The notes under the pieces: model-generated | The model's input: only the letters and a program-made list of their open reading frames with translations | Database searches by the model: none | What the model was told of the DNA's origin: nothing | NCBI RefSeq assembly: GCF_018873765.1 | Contig: NC_057920.1 | Coordinates: forward strand, 14,211,307-14,275,306 | DNA from: Telopea speciosissima | Lineage: Eukaryota > Streptophyta > Magnoliopsida > Proteales > Proteaceae | DNA: 64,000 bases | Reading direction: 5' to 3' | Part shown: in pieces, positions 32,517-43,921 of the stretch | Layout of the letters: every line of letters begins with the position of its first letter | Numbering within the stretch: the stretch's first letter is position 1 | Position numbers and translations under genes: made by a program

Positions 32517-35500
32517 TTAGTCCCCCATGTTTGGGCTCATGTCATACTTGCACACCGGGCAGACTGTCCCCCACTTGGTTAGCCATGAGTCTACACAGTT
32601 TGTGTGAAATTCTGCAAGCAGTTTCAATATAGTTACATTGCAGGATCAAACATACATTGAATGAATTTTGAACTGAACTATTAAAGGGATCACAGCAAGT
32701 AGATTTCAAGTTCCAAAATGTCTCCATTAACAATCTTATCTATCAAATAAAATGCCCACAATAGCATTGTGAACATCCAAAAGATTGATTAAAATCAGTA
32801 ATCAATTGGAATAGGATCATCAAGAAAAAAACTCCAGTAGGATCATCAAGACAAAAAAACCAGCTAGGAAATTTCTTGAGTGAAGCATATTGATGGTTTT
32901 TTTCCCACAACAAATGTGCCACTGCAATGTAGAGAACTGCTTTTCTCAGTCCTGAAACCTAGTCCAGGCTGAGGGTGTTCCTCTTCAAATTATAAAGCTC
33001 CTTTAAAAAGCATTGGTAAAACTTCACGACATGTACAACTACATCAATTAAATTAAGCAATAACAGTAAACTTACCATGCCGACAAGGAAGAACCCTCAG
33101 AGTTTCACCATCTCTGTAGTCTTCAAGACAAATAGCACAAGTTACTCCCATGCGGCAGTCACTTGAACAAGCACTGTAAAATGTGAAGGACGGAAGATCT
33201 TCCACTATCTTACTATCTATACTTGGAGAACGCTGGTATGTGCCTTGACGGTACACACGTTGATTCCGAGTAAAGAAGAATGTGGCAAGGACAGATACTA
33301 TGACAGTAAGAGAGATGAAGGAAATTACCAACACAGTCCAGGCTGTTTCCTCTAACAAAGACCTGATGCAACACTCTCCTTCTTCACCTCGAGCAAGCTT
33401 CTTTAAAGTTTCACCTGCCACCTTTGACACAAAGACTGCATGCACCCATATACCTTCAGGGTTTCCAATCACTACACAAAACAAAGGAGGAAAAGAAAAA
33501 TGAAATGGCAACACTTGAAAACAACAATAGAAGAATATTTCATACATGAGATGCTTAGAATGAGCAATAATACCTGATACCATAGCAGCACAACAGGGCA
33601 AACCATACTAAAGCATTACTAAAAGATGACTCTAATAGACGAGTGATGCAGCAGCCAAGCACAAGCTACAGTACCAGAGAAGAAGGAAAGACTAGAATCC
33701 TAGCCTCTCTAGTAAATCCTATTCACCTATGGGAGTCCAATTCCTAGTCTGAATCTTACTCCTAGTTTCATTTGCAGTTTTCTTTTCAACATTCTTTTCC
33801 TATTTTGACTATGTATTTGTCCCCTAGTTCAGTGGCGGGAGCCTCATGCACTAGGTATGCCCTTTTTTATTTGTCCTAGTTCAGGCTGGATTAGGGTTCT
33901 ATAACTCTAGTCCTGTTTTGATTGTGTTTCCTTTATTAAGTCAAGTCCTAGAATTATTAGAAATTTGAAACCATATTACATTCAATGTTCTAATTTTAGA
34001 GTCATAGTTTGAGTAAGAGTGCTAAATACAAGTCTATTTGACTATTGCAAGTAGTAGTTTGAGTTCCAAGTTACTTTAGGACTGTTAGAGAGTCAGTTTA
34101 TGAGTTCTAAATATAGATGTAACGACCAATTGCCTAGACACGAAATTATGAGTTATATTATTGAAGTTTTTTTCAAGTACTGTGGATTCAGTTCAAGTTC
34201 TGTGTATTTCAGACCATACTCTTGTGGATTCAGGAGTGATTAGCTGTTGTGGGTCCAATAACAAACCTGGTGAATTCCAAGTGAAGTTCTGGTAGATTTC
34301 AAGCCTGCAGATTGGGCGGATTCCTAATCTGATTTGTTGTTCTATCTTTATTCTATCCCTATTCTATCATTCTTCTATCGAATTCAGGTCAGAATATCTC
34401 AACTTCTTCACCTGTGGCTTTATTGATTTGTCTTGTTTCAACTTCATAACTTCATTAATGGTTACAATTCTTCCACATGCTGATTTTGATTTGCCTTTCT
34501 AGCTTTATAGTTTTGGTTTCTGTTCTGAAAACCAAGTTGTAGTTGAAAATCTGGTTTTCTTAATTTAACTCAACTACTTCCAATTCTGACTTCCTGAAAC
34601 AGAATCATTCTTTTCTGAATCTGATTTATGTTTGCAGTTTAATAATTAACTTGGATCATTATTTGCTTACTGTTCTGAAACCTGAAGCCCCTGCACGATT
34701 CTGAAATTTTGGGTTGTTTTCTACTTTCCTAGTTAGAGTAGGACAGCACCATAACTTGAGATCCAGCCATCAGATCTGGATCATACTTCGCAGACCTAGT
34801 CTATCTTTTAAATAGACACTTCGGCTAAACTTTCAGACTGATCTGATATTTTGATTAAGTTATTAAACTTTCTCTTATGCTGGTTGTGTTCCTTTTCCCT
34901 GCAATCCTGTCACAAGTTAATCTCTGTCTGTAATTCTCTTGGTTTGGGATTAGTTCTACATCAATGAGTGTCAAATAGACAAGGAAAGATGCACACATCA
35001 AGGTTTTACTGTAAAATGAACTTTTGTATAGTATATAAAACGACAGTATACTGTCAAAGACCTGCACAACTCCACATATGGTCAAAGAGCAAGTCGAACA
35101 ATTAATCCGTAAGACCATGAAACTCAACTCAACTCAACTAAGCCTTTTTCCCAACAAAATGGAGATGAAACTATACTAGTGTTAAATATTTTCCTCCATT
35201 CGAGTTTCTGTGCTTTGGAATATCAGTTTTGAGTTATTCAAGAGGTGATGCTAGACATGAGTGTCATATTAAGTGCTGATTCCAGGTATGCTCTTACATG
35301 TTAGCCAGCTTAAATCAGCAGGAACATTTTTCCTATGACAGAATCTTATACCATCGGCCATGTGAATGAAGCAGTAACTAGGTGGTGCATGTACCAGTCT
35401 ATCTTCAAATCTGTCTTCAGCATAGATAATTTATTAAGGAGACTGGTTTTCAGTACGTACAAAGCTGGAAGTCAATCCTGTACAACTGCTATATCGCAGT

Positions 35501-38352
35501 TTCGTTAGGGCTCAAGTTCATATACATGCTGTCTACCCCAAAGTTTTAAGTAACGATATCAGGTATCGCATCGGTTCGGATAGATGCAAGATACGCTAGA
35601 GATACGCATGGATATGGTCAAGATATACATGGAAATACACTTTTGGAGCATAACGCACTATAAAGAAGCAATATATAACATGTATAGTGTATAAACACTA
35701 AAAAGGAGAACAACACATCACGGGACAAACACATTCAATTGAAATTGTATAAAGGATGAGATTTCTTACATATACTAATAGTCTAATACCACAGAATTTT
35801 GGGCTGATTCAAAATCAGAGGTGGAAATCACTCCCATTCATTACATGTAGTTCTCAAACTATATTGAACCAATTTGCATCAATTATCCCCTTTTCTACAA
35901 TTATTTTCAGAACTTTTTATTTTCTAAAAATATAATAAAATTTAATATCTTTTTATTTTTTTGCAAGAAAATCAAAAAACTTTACAGGTAGAACACTTTT
36001 CGACTTTCTGAGAAATTTCAGAAATTTATGAACAAATTGATGCAATAATGCATGTTTGATGCACTGTTTTAGTTTGTTTTACCTAAATCTACTCAAACCT
36101 AGCAAAAAAAAAGAAAAGAAGTAAAAACAATTATTTATGGCAAAAAAATTGAGTTTTTTCAACTTACCTGTCTTGCGCTATGTTTAGCTTCAATGGTTAT
36201 TTTTTATGCTTCAATCTTCCAAACATCAGTTTGATTGTAGATTTTGAATCGTTTTTTATGAATGATTCAAAGCCCCAAGTCCAAGAAATGAAAGGGAAAT
36301 TCATTGTGCAGTTGTGGGTTCAAATTTTGGAATCTCAGGTACCACCAGCAAGAAGAACAGGATCTGTTTTGAAAGTGAAATGGGTTTTGTCGATACGTAT
36401 CAGCCGATACTTATCAAAATAGTACGATACACTTTTCATTTAAAAAAAAAATTTGTATCGTATTGGTTAGTATCATATCAATAACAATACGTATCAGCCG
36501 ATACGTATCAGATCGATACATTAAACCTTGGTCTAACCCCAACATTTAATCATTGCTTAATTTTCGAACAAGTCTTGAGTCCCCCTGTGTAAGATATAAT
36601 GCATTGAAAATTATATTAGACAGTCAAATCTGTTTGGAGTTGTTAGAAGAACAGGGACAATCAATAAACAGGGGAAACCCCAACAATTAATGAGCTATAT
36701 GGGTAGATGAGCCACAAACTTTTGACACATGCCCTATCCAGGGACTTACCCATGGACTGATTGATTGCAGCCACTCCCACGTGGCACTTATGGGTGTATG
36801 TACCAGAAACCTCTTTCCCATTTATATATATGAAAGAAAATATTTAAGATGCTCCAGAATGCTAAGAAATGTCTTCCATTCTAACCATGATATGAGAAAG
36901 ATAAATTTTATACTAAATGATAAACATAGTTAAAAGTCTGGATGTTGAGAGTTCATTGTTGATCTGAAAATGTGGTGTTGAAATAAGAGATAAACAGTGT
37001 TGCTTGGTCATAGTTACGCTGCCCTGATAAATATACCATCTACTAAGTGTTACCAAAGAATCTTGAAAACTAAGGTCTTCAGTTTTTGCAACACTTCACA
37101 CTTGGAAGTAGTTGGGACTTGGGACAACAGTCTTCATAACATGCTGATGTCAGTGAAACATGTTGGCTCTTGACACTGCTAAGTAAGGTGCAATGTGAAA
37201 GACACATCTACTAAGCTGCCAATGCTATAAATTTTTCTTTGACCTTCCGGCAGTGGCTTGGCTCCAATGTCAGAAGGCCATAGAACCATACAAGACCCTA
37301 GTGCACTTGTGCCACAGTGCATCATATTTCAAATGATCAGAACCCACCACAATTATCCTGCAATACCCGTTTCCATTCTAATGAACTTAGTTGTCTACAA
37401 ATTCTAAGGAGGAGCCCTTTAATTTTACATATGCCAAATATAGAACAACATTGACATTAGCCTCAAATCATTGATATAGGCAGAATGCACACAATAATTT
37501 CTCTATACTAGTTTTAAAGTGGCCACATTTGATATTTCTCTCTCAAAAACCAGAAATTCAGAATAGAGCTGACAACCGTTGGTCCCATAGAACTTAACCA
37601 AATTGTGAAGCATGAAACTAAAAGCAAAAAAAAAAAAAAACTAAAGCCTAGGCGAAGACGATTATGTACCAGAAGAAGAAAGACAAAGAACGAAGAGAGG
37701 GAGGTACGTTGGGGAAGTCAATGTTAGAAAAGGAAAATAAAACTCACTTGAAACCAAATTCTTCCTGTCTCGATCATCATACACAATTGCAGCACGAAAG
37801 CCGCCGTCTTGAGCGTTCCGGACTTTATCCTCGAAAGAGCAGTTACCTCTAACAATCAGAGCAAAACGTACCTTATCGTTTGCTTCGGAATCCACGCCAT
37901 TCCTAAGCGAAGAACATGCATCCAGAGGATCTGCCACATGTAAAGCTCCACAAATACCAGACCTGTTGACACCAACAGCTGTGAAAATAGATAAATAAAT
38001 AAACAGATTTACAGAGTCTTCAAATATTTCCAAAACAACGAATTAAAAAGCAAGAATTAGAACTAGTTCATAATGATAAACTTGGAACATATTATTAAAC
38101 TTAAGGAGAAGAAAGGAAGCAAAACTAAACCCTAGAATCATTGATGAGTATGGAATAACTTAGCTAACCAAAAAAAGGAAAAAACAGCAAGAGAAAGGGA
38201 GACTTACCAAATCTAGCCGGAGCATCGACGAAGGAAATGGAAATTGGTTTTCCTCTGATATGAACAATACCAGAAGAAACTCGAACACCATAGCAGAGAA
38301 AGACTAGACATCCAACAAGGGTTTGGGGAGCGAGTAGAAGCGCGTGCTTCAT
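32517..38352 (-). CDS. RMR1: RMR1-like PA-TM-RING-H2 protein, 288 aa
   Basis: Four exons: 38352-38208, 37978-37748, 33471-33076 and 32611-32517, all GT-AG with matching phases. Residues 1-27 are a signal peptide (MKHALLLAPQTLVGCLVFL...). About 30-155 form the protease-associated (PA) lumenal domain, with GICGALHVADPLDAC, LIVRGNCSFEDKVRNAQ, AAIVYDDRD and VHAVFVSKVAGE. About 168-191 is a single TM helix. Residues 237-278 are a RING-H2: CAIC, then CRHEFHTNC (Cys-x-His-x2-His-x2-Cys, built across the exon 3/4 junction), then CPVC. Plant RMR proteins act as vacuolar sorting receptors and putative E3 ligases in the Golgi and prevacuolar path. The protein stops ten residues after the RING, without the Ser-rich tail I remember in RMR1. 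A start 7 codons upstream (MDFREEE) is possible. Intron 2 is 4.3 kb with insertions. Confidence 0.93.
33640..34860 (+). mobile_element. LTR retrotransposon remnant in RMR intron 2
   Basis: LTR-like style: 'GTGATGCAGCAGCCAAG' near the left, T-rich 'TCCTAGTTTCATTTGC' region, 'GTTCTGTGTATTTCAG' and a leader-like stretch to 'GTTAGAGTAGGACAGCACC' near 34740. A related phrase (AGTAGGACACTGC) occurs near 61120. No coding domain. Interrupted by a tiny SINE fragment. Confidence 0.4.
33832..33869 (+). mobile_element. 38-bp 5'-truncated Au-type SINE with target duplication
   Basis: Only the 3' end of the SINE is present: GTGGCGGGAGCCTCATGCAC, then a T-rich tail. It is flanked by TTTGTCCCCTAGTTCA (33816-33831) and TTTGTCCTAGTTCA (33870-33883), a target duplication with a 2-base difference. 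Confidence 0.75.
34861..35537. other. RMR intron 2, no recognised element
   Basis: Plain AT-rich intron sequence between the LTR remnant and the next element. A 90-codon minus ORF at 34855-35127 has no recognisable content. Confidence 0.4.
35538..36531. mobile_element. MULE-like element with GTATCG-rich terminal inverted repeats
   Basis: Left end CCAAAGTTTTAAGTAACGAT and right end (minus strand) CCAAGGTTTAATGTATCGAT, both followed by repeated GTATCGG/GATACG words. The flanks are similar (TCTACCC and TCTAACCCC), a possible 9-bp duplication. No transposase ORF. It lies in intron 2 of the RMR gene. Confidence 0.55.
36532..37747. other. RMR intron 2, distal part
   Basis: Unique-looking AT-rich intron sequence up to the exon 2 donor at 37747-37746. 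No gene or delimited repeat seen. Confidence 0.4.
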
Positions 38353-38580
38353 TTCTTCTTCTCTAAAGTCCAATGCCCAAAACCCTGTTGCCTAAAATTA
38401 TTTGATCTTTCTTATCCCCCAAATTGATACATTATATACGAAGCCATGTCGAGTGTTTTTAAAAAAGGATTTTAAGGCCTGGATGACAACACTTGCTTCT
38501 GTTTGTCTCTCTTTTTTGTTATGAGAAAAAAAAAATTTGTTACCGCCCTGTTACAGAATTGGAGAAAAGTTCCAAGGGCG

Positions 38581-38707
38581 CTGTTCTCTGTGCTGCAGTG
38601 CAGGCTGTGCCCAGACACATGGCCTGCCACTCAGGGGGCAGGGTGGCCATTGCGCTCATCCTATGTGCCTGGGCACAGCCTGCACTGTGGCATAGAAAAC
38701 ATTCTCC
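38581..38707. repeat. GC-rich hairpin element, best-preserved copy
   Basis: Left arm 38581-38624 (GTTCTCTGTGCTGCAGTGCA, then GGCTGTGCCCAGACACATG) and right arm 38663-38707 (ATGTGCCTGGGCACAGCC, then TGCACTGTGGCATAGAAAAC). Arms about 44 bp, spacer about 38 bp. It shares the end sequence with the copies at 4434 and 4873. It lies about 230 bp upstream of the RMR start codon. Confidence 0.8.
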
Positions 38708-39202
38708 CAAAGTTTTATGTGGGGGTAGCACATCGCCACGCCCATACAGTAGGGGGTGAAATGACTGTCCCGTCCCTATGAAATGTGGAAATTCTACCCC
38801 CCATTATGCATTTATGCTTGCCCTCTCATTGGCCCTCGTGCACACATAGGAGCCACACTCCCTGCAAAGAACACTCATCCTAATAAATATTACAAAGAAA
38901 TAGAGAAACTTCCAAGAACAAAAGGAAGAAAAAAAGAGGGGGGAGTTGTTCTTTTATGAATAGATAATTAATTCGATGGGCAAAGTAGTAATTTCATGTT
39001 CAAAATAAAACATCACCTCCAATGCATAGTATGTATGAGCTTTTTTAGTTTGTCTTGACCCAATAACAAAAATACAAAAAGTTAATTATGGAAGAGAAAC
39101 ATGGCCTAGAAACAAAAGTGTTCTCATGCATGGCTTAAATTCCCTGTTCAGTTGCATAGCGTATGCTAGTACCTTCACGTGTGGCATAATATTATTTACA
39201 TG
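38708..39202. other. Intergenic, contains one dispersed repeat copy
   Basis: Near 38805-38880 is another copy of the dispersed repeat (CTCTCATTGGCCCTCGTGCA). Otherwise AT-rich, no gene. Confidence 0.4.
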
Positions 39203-39210
39203 GCTATCAT

Positions 39211-39845
39211 TAAGGGTGTTAAACGGTTTTGTTTCGGTGTAATCGGTTCGGTTCGATGCAAAGATTTTTTAGGTGAAACTAGAAGCGTTTATTAAACGGT
39301 TTCAGTTATTGAAACCTAAACCATTTAGTAAACGGTTTTGGTTTCTCGATTTTTAAACAGTTTTGATTTATCGGCCCTAAATGGTTTCGGTCACAATTTT
39401 AGATATTTGAGTCCTAAACTCAACATGCCACATTGAAAAAGACATGATTCTAATTCATAGAGAAGCAAAAATATTCATAGAAACATTGAATACTATTACA
39501 CTAATGCATTTGAATGAATCCAACCCAATTATTTTATTACAAATTCCACATATACACTTCTACCAATCCATGTTTGACTTTCATTGTTTTCAAATCAAGC
39601 AACAATCTATTGTCTGAAAGCACTATTGGTTAATTATTGCCATTACATATCACTAATAATTGTTTTGATTTAAACGGTTTCCTAAATGGTTTACCAATGG
39701 TTTAAACGTTCATGTCGATTTATACCGTTTAACTAAACGGTTCCAATTTTAAAATCAAAGTCAAATCAAACTTTTTCACGATTTCAATGTAAACAGCTCG
39801 ATTCGATTTCGATAAACGGTTTTCAGTTTGATTTTGACACCCTTA
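39211..39845. mobile_element. hAT-like non-autonomous element, 635 bp
   Basis: Terminal inverted repeats TAAGGGTGTTAAA (left) and TAAGGGTGTCAAA (right, minus strand). Flanking 8-mers GCTATCAT (39203-39210) and GTTATCAT (39846-39853) match at 7 of 8, as expected for an old hAT target duplication. Internal sub-terminal AAACGGTTT words repeat near both ends. No ORF. Confidence 0.7.
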
Positions 39846-40069
39846 GTTATCATTGATAGGGGTTTGAGAGTAAGAGATACTTATGATAACAATATATGGT
39901 GAGGAGCTAGTGCACTTGAGCCTAGCCCTTTAGGAGGTCTCAATTTCCAGACCCCTTTGTTTCCCTATCTAGTATTTCCCCAGTATCCTCCTTTGTCCCA
40001 TCCCCCCCCCCCCTTCTTATCCCCCCCTTTGTATTGCTGTTCTTTATGGTGAAAATCTTCTTTATCACA

Positions 40070-40195
40070 AGATCATCAAGGCCATTTATAACCCTTCAAT
40101 TTCTTTATGGGAGTGGAATGTTGACAAGGAAGGCTCTTGGTTTTGGAAGGGTTTTCCCACGTCCTTAGCAGTTATTAAATACTTGTCCCTAAAAA
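40070..40195 (+). pseudogene. LINE ORF2 fragment
   Basis: Reads KIIKAIYNPSISLWEWNVD, then KEGSWFWKGF and VIKYL, the segment just before the zinc-binding domain in plant LINEs (compare KKRGSWSWNSI at 30740). Preceded by C-runs at about 40004-40027. No other part of the element is present. Confidence 0.55.
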
Positions 40196-40740
40196 AGGGG
40201 GAAAAGTCCTTATCAGACAGCATGCAACATGTGCCCAAACTCTACCCCCACCCCAAAAAAAAAGCATGTGCACAGAGGCCCCTGGGCCCAGACACAGGAC
40301 CATGTGAAATGATGCCCCTACAACTAAAATGTAAAAAAAAAAAAAAAAAATCATCCCTGCTTATGCTCTTGTGCATGCTCTCTTTGGCTCCCACACTTGT
40401 GCAAGGGCCACGTAACCTAACAAGGATCTTTTGCTCCAAAAAAATTAATAAAAAACTATGTGGGATGGTGCTGGGTAATAGCGATACAATTTTGGTGTAA
40501 GACTATAAGCAGATCCCGTCTTCGAATGGGATAGGAACTCCATTTTCTAATATATCAAATTCTTGGATTGAAAGTTAAAATTTTGGTAAATAATGGTTAA
40601 TGTGATACTAATAAATTAATTTTCTTTTTCTTCTCTTTAAGATCCAAAGGATGTTGAGGACAATTCTAATAGTTATTTGAGGGTCGGAAGAAATATGAGA
40701 GGTAAACTTGTTTGGTCATTTAATGGATTCTCTCAAATGG
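40196..40740. other. Intergenic with one dispersed repeat copy and poly-A
   Basis: Contains AGACACAGGACCATGTGAAA and CTCTCTTTGGCTCCCACAC (dispersed repeat family) around a poly-A tract at 40333-40350. No gene. Confidence 0.4.
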
Positions 40741-40757
40741 GTTTCTAATCAAAGATT

Positions 40758-40926
40758 AGAAAAGGGTCGTACCCAGTGCACTAGGCTCCCGTGTTTCACA
40801 AGGTCTGGGAGAGGTAGACGGTAGGCAGCCTTACCCCCTTCTGGAAAGGCTGATTCCCAGGACTCGAACCCACATCACTGCTCTGGCGGTAACAAGACCT
40901 TGCCATTGCATTAAGTGACGCCCTCT
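40758..40926 (-). mobile_element. Au-type SINE with 16-bp target duplication
   Basis: Minus strand: 'GCAATGGCAAGGTCTTG', B box 'GGGTTCGAGTCC', 'AGGGGGTAAGGCTGCC', 'CTCTCCCAGACC', and ends with 'GGAGCCTAGTGCACTGGGTA'. This is very like the Au SINE as I know it. Flanked by TTTCTAATCAAAGATT (40742-40757) and TTTCTAATCAGAGATT (40927-40942), one mismatch. Confidence 0.93.
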
Positions 40927-41202
40927 TTTCTAATCAGAGATTGATATCCTAATCTTTTGATTATAATTCATGGGTTGATATATTTGTATTCACCCTTTCT
41001 TCTCTTTCCTTCATTAGGGCAAGATTGGCTATATAAATCACCGCTAGGAAATGTAAGGGGAGTTGGCCCATAGAGTGTCAAAGATCACGAGACCTTTAAA
41101 GCCAAGAGTAAAGGATAGGAGCATTGGCTATCGAAGGTGCTTTCGAGGAGCATCGTGTTTGATTGTGTCCTCGACCTCTAAACCACAATTGAGAGAACTC
41201 CA

Positions 41203-41336
41203 GATCTTTATCTCCTCCAGTTCCTTGACTAGCCCAGTTCCCCAATCCCCCTGACAAGGGGGCACAATGACCACCTACCCCTGCCCGGGTGGGGTCCACC
41301 CCCCCTAATTAGAGGGACAGAGGACTGGGCTTTTCA
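41203..41336. repeat. Hairpin MITE, family of 30202 (copy 3, degenerate)
   Basis: Left part 'TCTTTATCTCCTCCAGTTCC', centre 'GACCACCTACCCCTGCCCGG' and 'GTGGGGTCCACC', right part 'GAGGACTGGGC'. It shares the centre with the 22788 copy. The outer right arm is eroded. Confidence 0.5.
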
Positions 41337-41424
41337 GCACGTAGAAACTATAGTCAACATTCAACAACGTTCTAATACAGTGTTCAAACATATCTAGGAG
41401 AAGATATTTCTAGGAGATCAACTC

Positions 41425-43095
41425 TGTTGATCCCAGGTTGACACTGAGAGGGGGGTGAATCAGTGTTCATAAAAAATAATTCCTAAATTCCAACCCTATG
41501 TTGATGTCGATGGAGAAGACTTCGCGCAAACCTGATTGGCGGGGGCAATCCTATAATTACCAATCCCACAACACACATGCACGTCCACCTCGCAACCACT
41601 GTGTGGCTAGGTCTACCAGATAGTGCACCCCACTCTGCAGATCAAACACACTCCAATACATGCAATGGAAAGTAAAGTAGACAAGACACCAAATTTACGT
41701 GGTTTGGCCAAACTGCCTATGCCCAAGGAGCAATACCCTACCCAGGGTTTCGTATATTTCTCAATACACTACTCAAATTTTTTACTGCAACAACAGCCCA
41801 GGAACTACAATCCCTGCTTCAGTTTGTGCAACAACACAAACGAGGGAAACTACCCCAATCTCTGTACAAACCCCACTTGACAAAGTTACAATAATTAATT
41901 GCAAATAACATAACCAAATCCCCCAATACAATAGCCAAAATTGGCTTACAATCAAACTAGGTTTTTTGCAACTAACATGCAACCTAGAAACTCACAATGG
42001 GGATTTACAATTGGGGATTACCTCTTGTAGAGTAATCCAACAATCATGAAGCCTCTGACGCATAGAAATCGTATCTATGTACGCTCCACTGCTCAAACCA
42101 TCTTCAATACGGAGTCATCGAGCATAAAACAGTAATATAGTCAACCTTCTGTGCTCAAACGATGCTTCAACTCCTTTCAATGGATTCCTCTCAAAAAAAT
42201 ACCCAATTTAAAAAAAAAAACTTCATCCCATTTGGACATCGGATGGCCAAGATACGGCCTTCTAAAGTTGAATGCTCCAAAAATTGGTAACTAGTGGCAA
42301 ATCCATAAATAAAGAGATTCTTCATGACAAACCGTGCACAAAAGGAAAAACACGTCAGAGATTTTCACACTCTCTTCCTTCATAAGAAATGGGGGTGATG
42401 TCATGCCAACATCACACTTCACTACACATTAGTTATTTCCTTTATTTCCTCCTTTTTTTCTTTTTTCTTTCTTTTTCTTTTAATGAGCCAAATCTGATGC
42501 AAGATACCGATCCAACGCTCGAGGAGATTCTGGAGTTTTAACAAAATAACAGAGAACGTTTGTCTACAGTATAACACTTAAAGATAAGCCAAAAATTTTG
42601 GCTAAGTATATAAACTTTTGCCTATTCTAGATTTGCTTTGTTTTAACGCATCGACACAAAAATATCTGTAACTTTCTCGTCCAATACTCAAATGATACGA
42701 GACCAGTTGCGTTGGAACCACGACTCGACAAAATTCATTTCTCATGAAGATCACTTCACCCAGAGTTTTCATTAAGCCTTCCAAAAATGACCTTAACGTC
42801 ACTGGCATTGCATGAACCTGTGAAATCACAACTTTAACAGTATGAAACCTTCACCTGCTGCTTCGCCCCTTTTCCAAACACTATATAAGGACTTAATATG
42901 CTGTTAAATGGTATTCTTCAAGTGCGGGTACCCTTGTAACCCTACCAAATGACCAAAATACCCTTATAACTGTGTAGGTGACTTTTAACCATTTTAGCTC
43001 TTCCAAACCACCAATAGCTACTGCCACAACACCACTATGATCAAATACGTTGCCAACAATGACAACAACATTCCACACACTCCAATGGACTAACA
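41425..43095 (-). repeat. 3' LTR of the gag-only element
   Basis: 1,671 bp. Starts TGTTGATCCCAGG and ends GGACTAACA on the plus strand. The matching copy is at 50751-52395. It is followed on the right by the polypurine tract. Confidence 0.92.
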
Positions 43096-43706
43096 ATCTC
43101 CCCCTTTGGAATTGTTGGCAACTCACTGCACAAAGTCATCCTGACTGTGTGATGCACTTCTCTCCCCCTTTGACAACAAGTACAAAGGGTATCGACGCTC
43201 CCCCTACATGGAAGCTCCCCCTACTCCCCCTGCACATGTACCATCAGAAGAATCTACTATGGGAGTATCTACTGCATTTTTCCAATCCCATAGAGATAGG
43301 GAAACTCCTCTTACACATGACATCACTAGATATTCAATCAACATGAATACCATTCCTCCACACACACTACAAAATACCTCATCACTGACACCTCATTAAC
43401 TTTGCTCTCTCCTCTGCATAATCATATATCTCCTCATATGATGCCGATTCATCCAAAATAAAAAATTAATAAAGGAACTAAACTGGTGATGTCCACGATG
43501 ATTTCAAGCACTACATACCTAAGACTCCACTGCTATTACCAGAGTCCACCTGGGGGCACTAATATGGCATTTTGTAAGCTCCTCCTCTCCATGTGCACCT
43601 TAGTGCTTGGGAGATGTATTCACTCCCACACCCAGCTTGGGTGATGATTGAGTAGTGAGGAATGCTACTTGTACATCTGTGTTCTTCTCTTTCCATATAC
43701 TCTTTC
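43096..43706 (-). other. Internal 3' region of the gag-only element with repeated polypurine motifs
   Basis: Non-coding. The plus strand shows CTCCCCCT at about 43097, 43161, 43197, 43214 and 43222; on the element's sense strand these are AGGGGGAG tracts, i.e. one at the LTR border and several inside. Multiple polypurine tracts are a known trait of SIRE-type Copia elements. The Copia insertion begins at 43707. Confidence 0.65.
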
Positions 43707-43914
43707 TGTTGAGAAATAGAATGGTTTAGTGCTTAAGTGAATCAATATGATTCCCTAAGCCTTTATTTATACTAATAAAAGAGAATTACATAGACACTTA
43801 TGCCCCTATATAGCGGACATAAGTATAAACAAAGGAAAGACAATAAATAACATAAGAAGAAAATTAAAAGGAGGAAAGGACCAGAATACCGTATTCTGGC
43901 CTATATCTCTGACA
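43707..43914 (-). repeat. 3' LTR of nested Copia element
   Basis: 208 bp, TG...CA bounded. Minus strand contains CTATATAGGGG as a TATA-like site. Confidence 0.88.
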
Positions 43915-43921
43915 CTCCCCC

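Noticed and set aside
41623-41982. ORFs in the outer LTR (both strands; also at 51023-51258)
   Set aside because: The same pattern is found in both LTR copies and has no domain; LTR sequence, not a gene.
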